Source: Lantana camara (Eukaryota > Streptophyta > Magnoliopsida > Lamiales > Verbenaceae). Taken from it: a DNA stretch of 64,000 bases. The translations under genes were made by a program, and so were the position numbers. The notes under the pieces were generated by a model that was not told the DNA's origin, ran no database searches, and saw only the letters and a program-made list of their open reading frames with translations. The stretch covers positions 94,090,501 to 94,154,500 of the forward strand of contig CM074858.1 in the NCBI GenBank assembly GCA_037501455.1, written 5' to 3'. Of the stretch, positions 1-10,824 are shown piece by piece (the stretch's first letter is position 1; every line of letters begins with the position of its first letter).

Positions 1-222
1 TTACACTCATAGTGATAGCTTTCAACATATTCTTCCGTAGTGTAGACATCCCGACAGATGAGCGGGATTTAGTTAACTTCATTACATTTCTTGTGAACGT
101 TGTATTGCTCATGGTCATAGGATTTGAGCTATCACTTAAAACCTTTGTATGAATTATTGTATGAATTATCTGTTTGAATAAATTTGTTAATTGTTATCAT
201 TTATCTTGTACTAGCTGCCACC

Positions 223-1266
223 ATGTCGAACCTTACAAAGCTTGAGTTTGTAGCCCTCGATATCACGGGGAAAAATTATATGCCTTGGATTGTTGATGTA
301 GAAATGCATCTTAAATCAATGGGTCTGTTAGATACCATAAAAGAAAATAATAATTGCTCCAACCAAGATAAGGCCAAAGCTATAATTTTTCTCCGTCGAC
401 ATCTCGACGAGGGGCTTAAAATGGAATACTTAACGGTCAAAGATCCGAGCATCTTATGGAAAAACCTTCAAGAAAGGTATAATCATCATAAGGAAGTTAT
501 GCTTCCTAATACCCGTGATGAATGGAGCTATTTACGCTTCCAAGACTTCAAGAAAGTCAGTGAATACAATTCAGCAATGTTCAGAATAGTCTCACAATTG
601 AGGTTTTGTGGGCAACAAATTACTGAGGAGGATATGTTAGAGAAAACATATTCCACATTCCACGCATCGAATGTTACTTTACAGCAACAGTATCGAGTGC
701 GTGGATTTACAAAATATTCTGAACTTATAGCGTGTCTTCTCGTGGCTGAGAAGAACAATGAATTGCTGATGAAAAATCATCAATCCCGCCCTACTGGCGC
801 GGCAGCATTTCCTGAAGCAAATGCTGTAATTCCCTCAAAGTATGAACATAGAAATCACCATGGACCTAGTCAAGGTCATGGTCGTGGTCGTGGTCGTGGT
901 CGAGGCCGGGGTAATACTCGCGGTCGTGGTCGTGGAAGAGGCAGAGGGAGTTACCCATACTCCTCTCCTCAAAGAAACCCGTACCACCAGAATAAGACAC
1001 ACCACAAAAAGGATATTCACGAGGCTGGGCCTTCGGTGAATCCTGAAGATACTTGCCATAGATGTGGCACAAAAGGGCACTGGGCTCGAATTTGTCGAAC
1101 GCCAGAACATCTTGCCCGTTTATACAAAGCATCTTTGAAGGGAAAGGGAAAAGAAGTGAATTTCACTGAACATCACAATCCATTTGGTGATTCAACTCAC
1201 CTAGATGCTTCGGACTTTACCGATGAGTTTGGTAACAATGAAAATGATAATGTTGGTGGCAGTTAG
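223..1266 (+). CDS. gag: copia Gag (capsid and nucleocapsid)
   Basis: The 347-residue protein would form the cytoplasmic virus-like particle and bind element RNA. The N-terminal ~200 residues resemble copia Gag (UBN2-type): an opening LTKLEF.ALDITGKNY block, a YxxWxxxVEMHL-like helix, LRRHLDEGLK, and LWKNLQERY. An arginine-glycine repeat tract follows (about residues 215-245, RNA-binding). Then comes one CCHC zinc knuckle, CHRCGTKGHWARIC, near residues 279-292. I chose the ATG at 223 because it sits in a strong plant start context (gccaccATG) and opens the conserved N terminus; the frame is open upstream to 184 but without a conserved sequence. The frame is intact and ends in TAG. Pol starts 193 bases downstream in another frame, so it is not a simple read-through fusion. 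Confidence 0.9.
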   Translation: MSNLTKLEFVALDITGKNYMPWIVDVEMHLKSMGLLDTIKENNNCSNQDKAKAIIFLRRHLDEGLKMEYLTVKDPSILWKNLQERYNHHKEVMLPNTRDEWSYLRFQDFKKVSEYNSAMFRIVSQLRFCGQQITEEDMLEKTYSTFHASNVTLQQQYRVRGFTKYSELIACLLVAEKNNELLMKNHQSRPTGAAAFPEANAVIPSKYEHRNHHGPSQGHGRGRGRGRGRGNTRGRGRGRGRGSYPYSSPQRNPYHQNKTHHKKDIHEAGPSVNPEDTCHRCGTKGHWARICRTPEHLARLYKASLKGKGKEVNFTEHHNPFGDSTHLDASDFTDEFGNNENDNVGGS

Positions 1267-1459
1267 TTGATTTTGCTATGTTCTCAGTGTCCTATTGTTT
1301 TTCCTAGTTTGTAATTTACTATTATTAGCATGTCTTATTGTACTAGATCCTTAGGAACTATTATGTAATTCTCATATGTTGCAATATGAAGTATCTTTTC
1401 TGCATTGATTTCATGACTAATTTTCATATCAAAATTATATGCTTATGTGAAGTCTTGAT
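1267..1459 (+). other. gag-pol spacer of the copia element
   Basis: This AT-rich stretch holds stops in all forward frames between the Gag stop and the first Pol ATG. Most copia elements encode Gag and Pol in one frame, so Pol here would need a shift, a spliced or internal start, or the junction has decayed. No protein motif is visible in it. Confidence 0.6.
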
Positions 1460-3871
1460 ATGGATCACCCTAAGAAAGGAATCGAAAGAATAATTAATGA
1501 GGAGAATTTGTGCATACCTGATAGTGGCACAACTCACACTATTCTTAAAGACAAAAGGTTCTTTACACAGTTAAACCCAACAAGAACCACTGTGAATACA
1601 ATATCAGGTCCTTCTGATCTGATTGAAGGAATTGGCAAGGCAAACTTTGTGTTACCAAATGGTACAAAGTTCTCAATAGAAAATACCTTATATGCGCCAA
1701 AATCCAAAAGAAACTTGTTAAGTTTCAATGATATATATTCTCATGAATATGATACTCAGTCTGGGACTGAAGGTATCGAGAAATTTATGTATCTTACGGC
1801 CTGTAAATCAGGGGAGAGATACATATTGGAAAAACTACCAATGCTCCTTTCTGGATTGCATTATACATACATAAATGTGATAGAATCACATATGGTAGTT
1901 AAAGATAAACACATTGATAATTCAATGCTAGATATTTGGCATGACCGGTTGGGTCATCCTGGTTCAACAATGATGCGAAAGATCATTGAAAGTACACGTG
2001 GGCATCCATTGAGGAACCAGAAGCTTCCTCAAATGAAAAAGGATCCGTGTACAGCTTGTTCTCTTGGAAAGTTAATCCTGAGACCATCACCAGCTAAGAT
2101 ACAAAATGAATCACCTGCTTTTCTTGAGCGTATTCAAGGTGATATATGTGGACCGATTCATCCACCATGTGGACCATTTAGATACTTTATGGTATTGATA
2201 GATGCCTCAAGTAGGTGGTCACATGTTTGCTTGCTATCAACTCGTAATGTGGCATTTGCGAGGTTGCTAGCTCAGATTATTAAATTACGAGCGCAATTTC
2301 CTGATCATACGATCAAGAAAGTTCGGCTCGATAATGCTGGTGAATTCACGTCTCAGACTTTCAATGATTATTGTATGTCAACTGGGATTGTTATCGAACA
2401 TCCAGTTGCTCATGTACATACACAAAATAGTTTAGCTGAATCATTGATTAAACGCCTTCAGCTTATTGCTAGACCATTGATAATGAGAACAAAGCTACCA
2501 ATTTCAGTTTGGGGTCATGCAGTCTTACATGCTGAATCTTTAATTTGCATAAGACCAAGTGCTTATCATAAATACTCCCCTTATCAACTTGCATTTGGGC
2601 AAGAACCGAATATATCCCATTTGAGAATTTTTGGTTGTGCAGTGTACGTGCCTCTAGCACCACCACAACGCAATAAAATGGGACCTCAGAGAAAGTTGGG
2701 AATATATGTTGGCTATGAGAGCCCATCTATTATAAGATATCTTGAACCCCGAACGGGTGATGTCTTTACAGCACGCTTTGCTGATTGTCATTTCAATGAG
2801 AATGATTTCCCAACATTAGGGGGAGAAAATAAACTGCTGGAAAGAGATATTACATGGTATACACCATCATTATTGCATCTTGATCCACGCACAAAGCAGT
2901 GCGAGATGGAAGTACAAAAGATTGTACATTTGCAAGGCATTGCAAATCAATTGCCAGATGCATTTACAGATACAAAAAGAGTGACTAAATCATATATACC
3001 AGCTGTTAATGCTCCTGCTTGGATTGAGGTTCCGAAGGGACAATCCGAGAAGAATGTCACTCACGAGTCTACAGCACGCCTGAAGCGTGGTAGACCAATT
3101 GGCTCTAAAGATAAAAATCCTCGTAAAAGAAAAGGAGCAAATATCAATAATGACCCCAATAATGAGCAAAATGTCCCAGAAGAGACACAAAACGAGGAAT
3201 GTGCCCCAGAAGAGGTACAGAATGAGGAATGTGTCCCAGAAGAGACACAAAATGAGATTAATGAGGAAATCTCAATAAATTACTTTCATTCAAGAAAGCT
3301 GTGGAATCGAAGTGATATCAAAATTGATGATATATTCTCTTATGCCGTAGCGCATGATATCACTCATGAAAGTGAAGATCCTGAGCCAAGATCTATCACT
3401 GAATGTCGAAATAGACATGACTGGATAAAATGGAAAGACGCTATTCAGGCTGAATTGAATTCCCTGAATAAACGAAATGTGTTTGGACCTATTGTCCTTA
3501 CTCCCGAAGGTGTGAAACCTGTCGGATATAAATGGGTCTTCGTACGAAAACGAAATGAGAAAAATGAGGTAACAAGGTATAAGGCAAGACTTGTTGCTCA
3601 GGGATTTTCTCAAAGACCTGGAATTGATTATGAGGAAACGTATTCTCCTGTCATGGATGCAAGTACGTTTCGATACTTAATCAGCCTAACAGTTTCTCAG
3701 GAATTGGAAATGCGTCTCATGGATGTTGTTACAGCCTATTTATATGGATCACTTGATAGTGATATTTATATGAAAATCCCGGAAGGATTCAAGATGCCTG
3801 CTGCATTTGAATCAAAACCTAAAGAGAAGTATTCGATCAGATTACAAAGGTCTCTTTATGGGTTGAAATAA
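1460..3871 (+). pseudogene. pol: copia Pol, first part: protease, integrase, N-terminal reverse transcriptase
   Basis: The 803-residue frame contains the aspartic protease motif DSGTTHT with Asp21. From about residue 158 comes the GAG-pre-integrase zinc domain (WHDRLGH, then CTAC). The integrase core follows at about 225-390, with the first Asp in GDICGP, the second in RLDNAGEF and Glu in NSLAES, so the DDE set is present. A low-complexity acidic stretch near 575-610 repeats a PEE(T/V)QNE(E)C unit. Reverse transcriptase opens near 650 with YKWVFVRKRN and RLVAQGFSQ, and reaches SLYGLK. It ends at an in-frame TAA (3869-3871) inside the reverse transcriptase domain, upstream of the catalytic YVDD box, so the product would lack the polymerase active site. 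The start ATG at 1460 is the first in frame just before the protease. Confidence 0.88.
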
Positions 3872-4993
3872 TCCGGGCGCATGTGGTACAATCGCTTGAG
3901 CGAATTTCTGTCAAAGAAAGGGTATGTGAATAACCCTATTTGTCCATGTGTATATATTAAGAAAACAACATCTGGATATGTGATTATCGCAGTCTATGTC
4001 GATGACTTGAACATCATTGGAACTGCTAATGAAATCCAAGAAACAGCAGTTTACTTGAAAAATGAGTTTGAAATGAAAGATCTTGGACAAACCAAATACT
4101 GTCTTGGTTTGCAGATTGAGCATAAACGAAATGGAATTTTCGTTCATCAATCAACTTATACTGAAAGGGTGTTGAAACGCTTTAACATGGATAAAGCAAC
4201 CCCTTTGAGCACCCCAATGATTGGGAGATCGCTTGGTATAGAAACAGATCCTTTTCGCCCTCGCGAAGAGAACGAGGAAGTTCTCGGATCTGAGACACCA
4301 TACCTCAGTGCTATTGGAGCACTTATGTATCTTGCTAATTGTACTAGACCTGACATATGTTTTGCAGTTAATTTATTAGCAAGATTCAGCTCATCCCCGA
4401 CGAAAAGGCATTGGAATGGGATTAAACATCTATTCCGATATCTTCGAGGTACAATTGATTTGGGATTATTTTATGCTAAAAATACAAAACAAGTTTTGGT
4501 TGGCTATGCAGATGCAGGATATTTATCAGATCCACACAAAGCTAGATCCCAAACAGGTTTTGTCTTCACAATTGGAGGCACTGCAATCTCATGGCGATCG
4601 CAGAAGCAAACTCTCGTTGCTACTTCCTCCAACCATGCTGAGACAATTGCACTTCATGAGGCAAGTCGAGAATGCGTTTGGTTAAGATCAGTAACACAAC
4701 ACATCTTAACCTCCTGCGGCGTATCAAATGATAAAAGTCCAACAACGATATATGAAGACAATGCCGCATGTATTGCTCAAATGAAGGAGGGATACATCAA
4801 AAGCGATAGAACCAAGCACATCCACCCAAAGTTCTTCCAGTTTACGCAAGATCTTGAGAAAGACGGAGAAATCAGTGTCCAGTATGTTCAATCATGTGAC
4901 AACTCAGCAGATCTCTTCACAAAGGCTCTTCCCACTACAACTTTCAAGAAACATGTTCATGACATTGGAATGCGTCATCTCCGAGATCTATGA
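3872..4993 (+). pseudogene. pol: copia Pol, second part: reverse transcriptase active site and RNase H
   Basis: This continues the same frame beyond the premature stop; the first ATG after the stop is at 3881. It carries the reverse transcriptase catalytic box YVDDLNIIG about 45 residues in, then FEMKDLG and the usual YL.AIGALMYLANCTRPDI block. RNase H follows: YADAGY (first Asp), SSNHAE (Glu), YEDNAACI (Asp), and the terminal DNSADLFTKALP (Asp), so all four acidic positions are kept. It ends with MRHLRDL and TGA-like termination 160 bases before the 3' LTR, the normal place. Because everything apart from the TAA is well conserved, the stop looks recent (inference). Confidence 0.87.
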
Positions 4994-5143
4994 AAGGATC
5001 TCACCGATGTCAACATCAGGGGGAGCCTGCGCAGCTGTACTCTTTTCCTTTTCAGGTTTTTGTCCCACTGGGTTTTTCCTGATAAGGTTTTTAACGAGGC
5101 AGCACCAAAGATGTATACGGATGAGACTATTACTCAGGCATCT

Positions 5144-5153
5144 CAAGGGGGAG
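5144..5153 (+). other. polypurine tract of the copia element
   Basis: AAGGGGGAG lies directly before the TGTTAAAG start of the 3' LTR. This is where plus-strand DNA synthesis would begin. Confidence 0.8.
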
Positions 5154-5276
5154 TGTTAAAGAAAGTCAGCAATTGCGGCTGCAATTCACAAAGCTTGATT
5201 TTGTGAGATGCCAGAGCCTTCGATCTTGACAGCTTTTAGACAGCAATCATCATGAAGGACATTAGCTGTAGTAATT

Positions 5277-5298
5277 AACACGGTTAAGTAACCGTGTT
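5277..5298 (+). promoter_or_regulatory. perfect 9-bp palindrome in the copia U3
   Basis: AACACGGTT and AACCGTGTT are separated by AAGT. The hairpin ends 30 bases upstream of the TATA box, a position suited to an enhancer or factor-binding site in the LTR promoter (inference). Confidence 0.5.
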
Positions 5299-5328
5299 AT
5301 CACATGTGTTCACATTACAAATATTTCT

Positions 5329-5336
5329 TATAAATA
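5329..5336 (+). promoter_or_regulatory. TATA box of the copia LTR
   Basis: TATAAATA, followed by GG, lies 175 bases into the LTR, a usual position for the U3 promoter of a short copia LTR. In the missing 5' LTR the same site would drive the genomic RNA. Confidence 0.6.
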
Positions 5337-5771
5337 GGTCACCCATGCATTCATTTTGTACAAGTTTTGGAAATCAAGAAATTCATATTGCTTCCTTCCT
5401 TAGTTCTTTCGTTTATATTTTCTTGTTGATTCGCGTTATTGTAATTCTATTTCACAACATCTCGGTATTAATTTATTTTTACATTTTTCGTTTGGTTTCT
5501 TTCGAGGTTCAATATTATCTGGGAAGTAGTTCTCTCTTTTTTTTCCTGGTGAAAATCTGGGTATTAATTCATCAAATAATTTGGGCATTAATTATCTGGG
5601 TATGTTTCGTTTTGTATTAATTTAAAATATTTATACAATATAGTAATATTAGTGCTTATTTAATTATTACATATATATTATATATTATGCAAATAAAAGA
5701 AAAATTTATTAATCATATACATAAATTATAAATATTAATTTATATAATTTAAACACAAATATGCACAAAAT

Positions 5772-5966
5772 AGTCCCTAAAATGTATAAACGTTAACAAA
5801 ACGAGCCCTTAATATTTAATATATTACAACATAGTCCTTAGGTGTATTTTTGTCAATGCAAAAATATTGACATATGTCAAAAGGGTATTTTGGGAAAATT
5901 AAAAAAAAAATGACGGAACCCTAACAGAAAAGAGGGACATCAAAAGGCACATCCATTTTAGGGACT
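5772..5966. repeat. possible small inverted-repeat (MITE-like) element
   Basis: AGTCCCTAAAATG (5772-5784) and its exact complement (5954-5966) face each other across about 170 bases. Sequence outside the 13-bp match is partly complementary. This 'tagtccct' style of terminus is common in plant non-autonomous DNA transposons, but I see no clear TSD, so the class is open. Confidence 0.35.
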
Positions 5967-7280
5967 AATATGTAATTTTCAGAAGTAGAGCGATTAAATT
6001 GTAATTACCCCAACAAGAGACTCGTAATAACATGCAACAATTTCAAGGGAAGTTGGACAATCCAATGAGACAATTAGCTTTCCTCAATGAGTAGATTGGA
6101 GGATAAAGAATCAAAACTTAAACCAATTGCTGAAGAATGGACAAATTATGATCACCACTCAAAAAATAAAATGGCAGTTTAGAAAATAGGAATTGAAACA
6201 AAAGCATGATATGGCAGTGTAGACAGTTAATATTGAAATAGAGTATGACTATACAACAGATCTGGGCATAAGCCATAACCAGAACTTAAAGTCAAATGAG
6301 GAACCTGGACCTGCCGTATAATCTCAATCATTGATCGCCCCACACCCAACTCCACATAGATATGTTGAGTTCCAAGAGGATGAATCAAAGTCCCAAAAAC
6401 ATTTTATAATGTTAAAGATAAATATTCCTCTACTTAATGTAATTAAATTCATGTTTCAATATATAAAACTTCTAATTAAAAAAAGGATCTACAATTTATT
6501 ACAATCCCTAGTCTCTACCTTTCCACGTCAACAAAGACAGTCCCAGTAAATCGAGGCAAGCCTCACATATATAACTACCATTTACCCTGTGTTATGCACA
6601 AAATAATTTAAATATTTATTTTATAATTACTAAATAAAAAATTAATATGTATTAATATTCATAAATGATATTCCATTTAATATTATTTAAGAAGAAAATA
6701 TCACTTAAAAAAAAAAAATTTTTTGGGACTATTTACATAAAATTCCAATGTATACGAAAAAATAGGCTCGCACATATATTATGAAATAATAAAAAGAAAA
6801 ATAGAGTCTATTTAGTTCAAAAATATATTATTTAATTGTTCGTTGTACGAGTTTAATTGTGTTTTTTGCACGAGTAGAACTCGTGTTAACTACAAGAGAT
6901 AACTGCCCTCAAACCAAAATAGAGTCTATTTAAATTTAAAAAAGATCAATTTTCATAAAAAAATATAAAAAAGTCATAAAGAATAATAACCATTTATATG
7001 GAATAGGCTTTTTTTAAATAGGATTTATTATAAACTAATACCTAGAATTTTTATATAAAATATGAAAGATAACCGTATACATAAATTTTATAAACCTATA
7101 ATGACGTTATCTCTCATCAATTTTGCTTCACAAGTGCAATCTTATACATTGAAAATTTTGAAATATAAATTAAAAGTAATAATTGAATATCAGATATATT
7201 AAAGATAAAAATAAATATTTTCATACAAATAAATAAGTACCAAAAAATTAAAGATCCAAGTATAAGGATTAGGTATTGAT

Positions 7281-7448
7281 AACCAAGCAACATAAGTTAT
7301 TATATTATAAAACAAATTAAAATGGAAAAAAGCACAATTAAATAATCCTGATAATTATGAAATAAACCAAGCTACATAAGTTATTATATTATAAAACAAA
7401 TTAAAATGGAAAAAAGCACAATTAAATAATCCTGATAATTATGAAATA
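7281..7448. repeat. 84-bp tandem duplication
   Basis: Two head-to-tail 84-bp units (7281-7364 and 7365-7448) differ at one base (gcaaca versus gctaca). Near-identity in AT-rich neutral DNA implies a recent duplication by slippage or unequal exchange. Confidence 0.9.
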
Positions 7449-8428
7449 AACTACTAAAAGTCACCCATATAAATTCTTTTTTTAGCATTTTTACTGTCAT
7501 CTCATATAAATTGTCGTAGAGTTCAAAAGACATGAATAAGTTTTTAGTACAAATACTTTAAAACAAACAATCAAAGTCCAAACCTAAATTTAAAAGATAA
7601 TTAGAATTATGCAATTACACAAATTATAAATCTATATATATCTTATAAAGCACGAGTTGGGTTTTTGCCTTTTTAGTTTCTTACAAAATACGAATCACCT
7701 AAAATATCCCCACAATAATTACCTCAATAACTATTAATTAAGGATAATAAAGTAAATACATGTTATAAATTATTAATTTAACTATATATATTTAAAAAGT
7801 ACTTATCAACTTAAAATAGGACTCATGGTAGAATTAAAATTTCTCCAACTTACCCAAAAAAAGATATATAGTTCAACAAGGATTGTTTTAATATTAATAT
7901 ATCAATTAATTGTATTCAAATTTTATGATATAAGTTGTCTATTTTTTAATTTTAAGGTCTATAATTTAAAATGTTATAATAAGCTATATCCAAAAACGAA
8001 TCAAAAAACAATAAATTGATTCACTTTATAAATTTTAATAAATTTTTATAATTATGTAAAATAAAATATTATTTAAATTGAACAAGTTACATAAGATAAC
8101 TTTCAATAAATCAATTCTAATTTAAGTCTAATTATATAAGTCCATAGTTTTAATTATCTAAATTTATAAACTTTCTTAAATTAATATCATATTATAATTT
8201 TATACACTTATCTAATTAATAAAGTAATATAGTTGAATAATTTACAAAAAATATTTTTCAATAAATAAATAAATTAATTCTAATATAATATTTTTAATTA
8301 ACTAATACTAATATAGTAATATAATTGTAATTATCTAAATCTAACTAACCATATAATCTTCCTTTAGTTTATATAATAAAATATAAATTAAATACGTAAA
8401 AGTACAAATAGCACTTGTAGTTTCTTAC

Positions 8429-10554
8429 TGCTGGGAGGCGGGCCCAGAACAGTAGCGGTCCGTGATCACATTTTAAAATTTTTATTTATAATACAAGTAT
8501 TGAAATATTTCTAAAACATTTTAATACAAAGCGGAAGACTTAGCCGGATCTACTCAAGTATATACATGCAATTGATAATACATTTTAAATCACTTAAGCA
8601 GATAAATATCTAACATGCAATTAACACTTAAGAGCAAATAATTTATCATGCTTAAAATAAAACAACTGTGAAATATTACCGTACTGCAAACATGGCTATC
8701 TAACGACATTTTTCCAGCTCCTGAATTCACCTCCCGAGAATCCGATACCCGATCTCCTCGTGAAACCGGCAGAGCTTCCCTGCAATAACCCCAGGGACAC
8801 CCTCGGAGTGTGGGCTCCGAAAGTATTTCTCTAAATACTTAGAGAAAATAAACTTTAAACTAGAACACCCTTTTCAGGGTTTATTCTCCCAAAATTAGGC
8901 GTTTTATACAAACACCTAATTAAAATTAATTCCAAAATAAATCGGAATTAACTAGGAGAAAAGGGATATGGTTTCAAAGCTAAGAACTAGCCAAAACCTC
9001 TCCCAAAATGTTATGAGAAATGAGGGAGGGGTCAACCTATTTATAGGCAAAAACCCGAGGGCAAAACGGTCATTTTAAGCATAAGTGGAAGGGTATTTTG
9101 GTCATTTCGCACTGCCACTTGCAAAATTGACGGAATATGAGAGCACCACGTTGAAGCTCTCTTCGCCACGAATCCAACACTGCCGGCCACGCGCCAATCG
9201 GAGTTGGCACGCGCCCTCACGCGCCGCCACAAGGCGGTGCGTGTATTCCACTCGCTGCTAGGGTTTAACCACGACGTGGCCGATTCTCGTGCCGCCATGT
9301 GTCCGGGTTCGGCCCGACCCGGTCCTATCCTATCCAGGAACCCGAACCGTTGACCGACCCGGCCCGATCCTAGCCGTCCACGCGGCGCGCCACGCGGTGC
9401 CCAGCCAGCGCCACCTGGGACCCATCTGCTGGCGTGGCATGCCACGTGGACTGCCACGTCAGCAAATTTTATTTTCTCCGAAATAAAATTGCGGGCATTT
9501 CCAACTCTTTGGAAATTGATTTATTTTCTTAAAATAAATCCCTTGGCTATTTTCAAATAATTTGAAAAATCATTTCTCTTTCTCCTTTTAATATTTTCTC
9601 TTCGGGTTTTCAATTGGGGCTTGCAGGGGGACCTGCAGGACTAATTAATTTTAGCTCCAAACGGATTAATATATTATCATCTCATGATAGTAATTAATTA
9701 CCGTTTAACAATTTTTAATTCCACTAAATAAATATTGTTGCACTCTAAAATTAATTAAATTATTCACGAATTTTTTGATCTAGAATAATTTCGCATTTCA
9801 CTCCTCCGTGTAGATATCCATGAAAAATAAATTGTGACTACTATCATTTATTTTTTCATCTCTAATTTGAAATTTATTGATTCGCCTTAAGTTCAAATTC
9901 TCTGTATGTGAAACACATTCAACATACAACTTCGGTAACGTTATCACGTGAAGTGCTTTGGCCAAAGTCATAATTCGAACTTTTGCAAATCTATTTCAAG
10001 GATATCTCTTACCTTCCAGCAAGGCCACAGATTCCTCGATCAATATAACTCTTTAGCGCATTTCATATAATCACCGAACATACAAAGTATTTTGGTCACT
10101 CGTTACCGAGACCTCACTTCGAGTATGTTACAGTGACTAACACTACATGCCTAAAGTCAAAATATTATCAGGATTAAGAGTACAATGCTTCCTGAGATTT
10201 TATTCATTTTAGATAGCAGTATAAAATAAATAATCTCAGTGGTCCAGTTCGATGTTTCCAATCCTACTGAAAATCATCAACGTGTCATAATTGGAATCAC
10301 CATTCCCTATGACGAAAGACTAATCATCTTATATAACCACGTTATAGTCTTGCTAAGAACATATTCTTATCTTACCGACTAGAACTTTAATGATACGTGA
10401 TTTCGGTATTCAAAGTCTTTTTCCTATGAAACATATTTCATATAAGAATACCAACACACGTCATTAATTATCAATATGTGAAATACTCACAACTCGCTAT
10501 AAATTCAGTTTAATTAATTCAACAAATTGAATTTTCAGGGCACTATTCCCAACA
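8429..10554 (-). repeat. solo LTR, family TGTTGGGA (copy 1)
   Basis: On the minus strand it starts TGTTGGGAATAG and ends CCTCCCAGCA, so the termini are complementary over 7 of 8 bases. The 5-bp TSD CTTAC lies at 8424-8428 and again at 10555-10559. No internal domain or second LTR adjoins it, so it is a solo LTR left by LTR-LTR recombination. The middle (about 9050-9480) is strongly GC-rich, with CACGTGG-type palindromes, next to short A/T hairpins such as GATTTATTTTCTTAAAATAAATC (9519-9541). A related copy is at 50123-52301. Confidence 0.9.
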
Positions 10555-10824
10555 CTTACAACTTAATATACCACAATTTAGAATGTCAGGTCGTTAGACC
10601 AAAATTACTTTAAATTAATAATCCTAAAGATACTTAATGTGTGTGCATATAAGAATAAGATATAACCTAATTTTATAAATAACTTTTATATTATTCGATT
10701 AAACATTCCTTAAATTTTTAACTTGGGATCATTACTCCAAAATAATGGACCTTGAACAGTTTTCAATGTGCTCGAAAAGCGAAAAATAATAAAAAATATA
10801 TATATAAAGAATTTTCAGAGAATT

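Larger units (their letters stand above)
1..5459 (+). mobile_element. Ty1/copia LTR retrotransposon, 5' LTR outside window
   Basis: The order is leader, gag, a 193-bp gap, pol (protease, integrase, reverse transcriptase, RNase H), purine tract and 3' LTR. Integrase before reverse transcriptase is the diagnostic copia order. The first 222 bases are read as untranslated leader because no LTR terminus or Met-tRNA primer site is visible there, so the 5' LTR lies upstream of the window. Gag and pol are separate open frames, and pol has one in-frame TAA, so this copy is probably not autonomous. The right end at 5459 rests only on the AACA terminus matching the TGTT start of the LTR and is less certain than the coding part. 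Confidence 0.9.
5154..5459 (+). repeat. copia 3' LTR
   Basis: It starts TGTTAAAG right after the purine tract. A TATA box and a perfect 9-bp hairpin lie in the first 190 bases. The right end is placed at CACAACA (5459), giving ~306 bp, because AACA complements the TGTT start; without the 5' LTR this end and the TSD cannot be verified. Confidence 0.6.
5460..8428. other. AT-rich intergenic DNA without recognisable gene
   Basis: I find no credible coding region. It holds an inverted-repeat pair around 5772-5966 and a tandem duplication at 7281-7448, both listed separately. Short open frames here are low-complexity and AT-driven. Confidence 0.6.

Noticed and set aside
835..1132. Asp/His-, Val- and Thr-rich open frames opposite or beside gag
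   Set aside because: They are shadows of the arginine-glycine repeat in Gag.
6020..6340. Possible old gag fragment
   Set aside because: A few words resemble Ty3 Gag linkers, but no ordered set of motifs could be established.
9041..9457. 138-codon minus-strand open frame
   Set aside because: It lies in the GC-rich centre of a solo LTR, with no domain and no conservation of the frame visible in the sister LTR at 50123.
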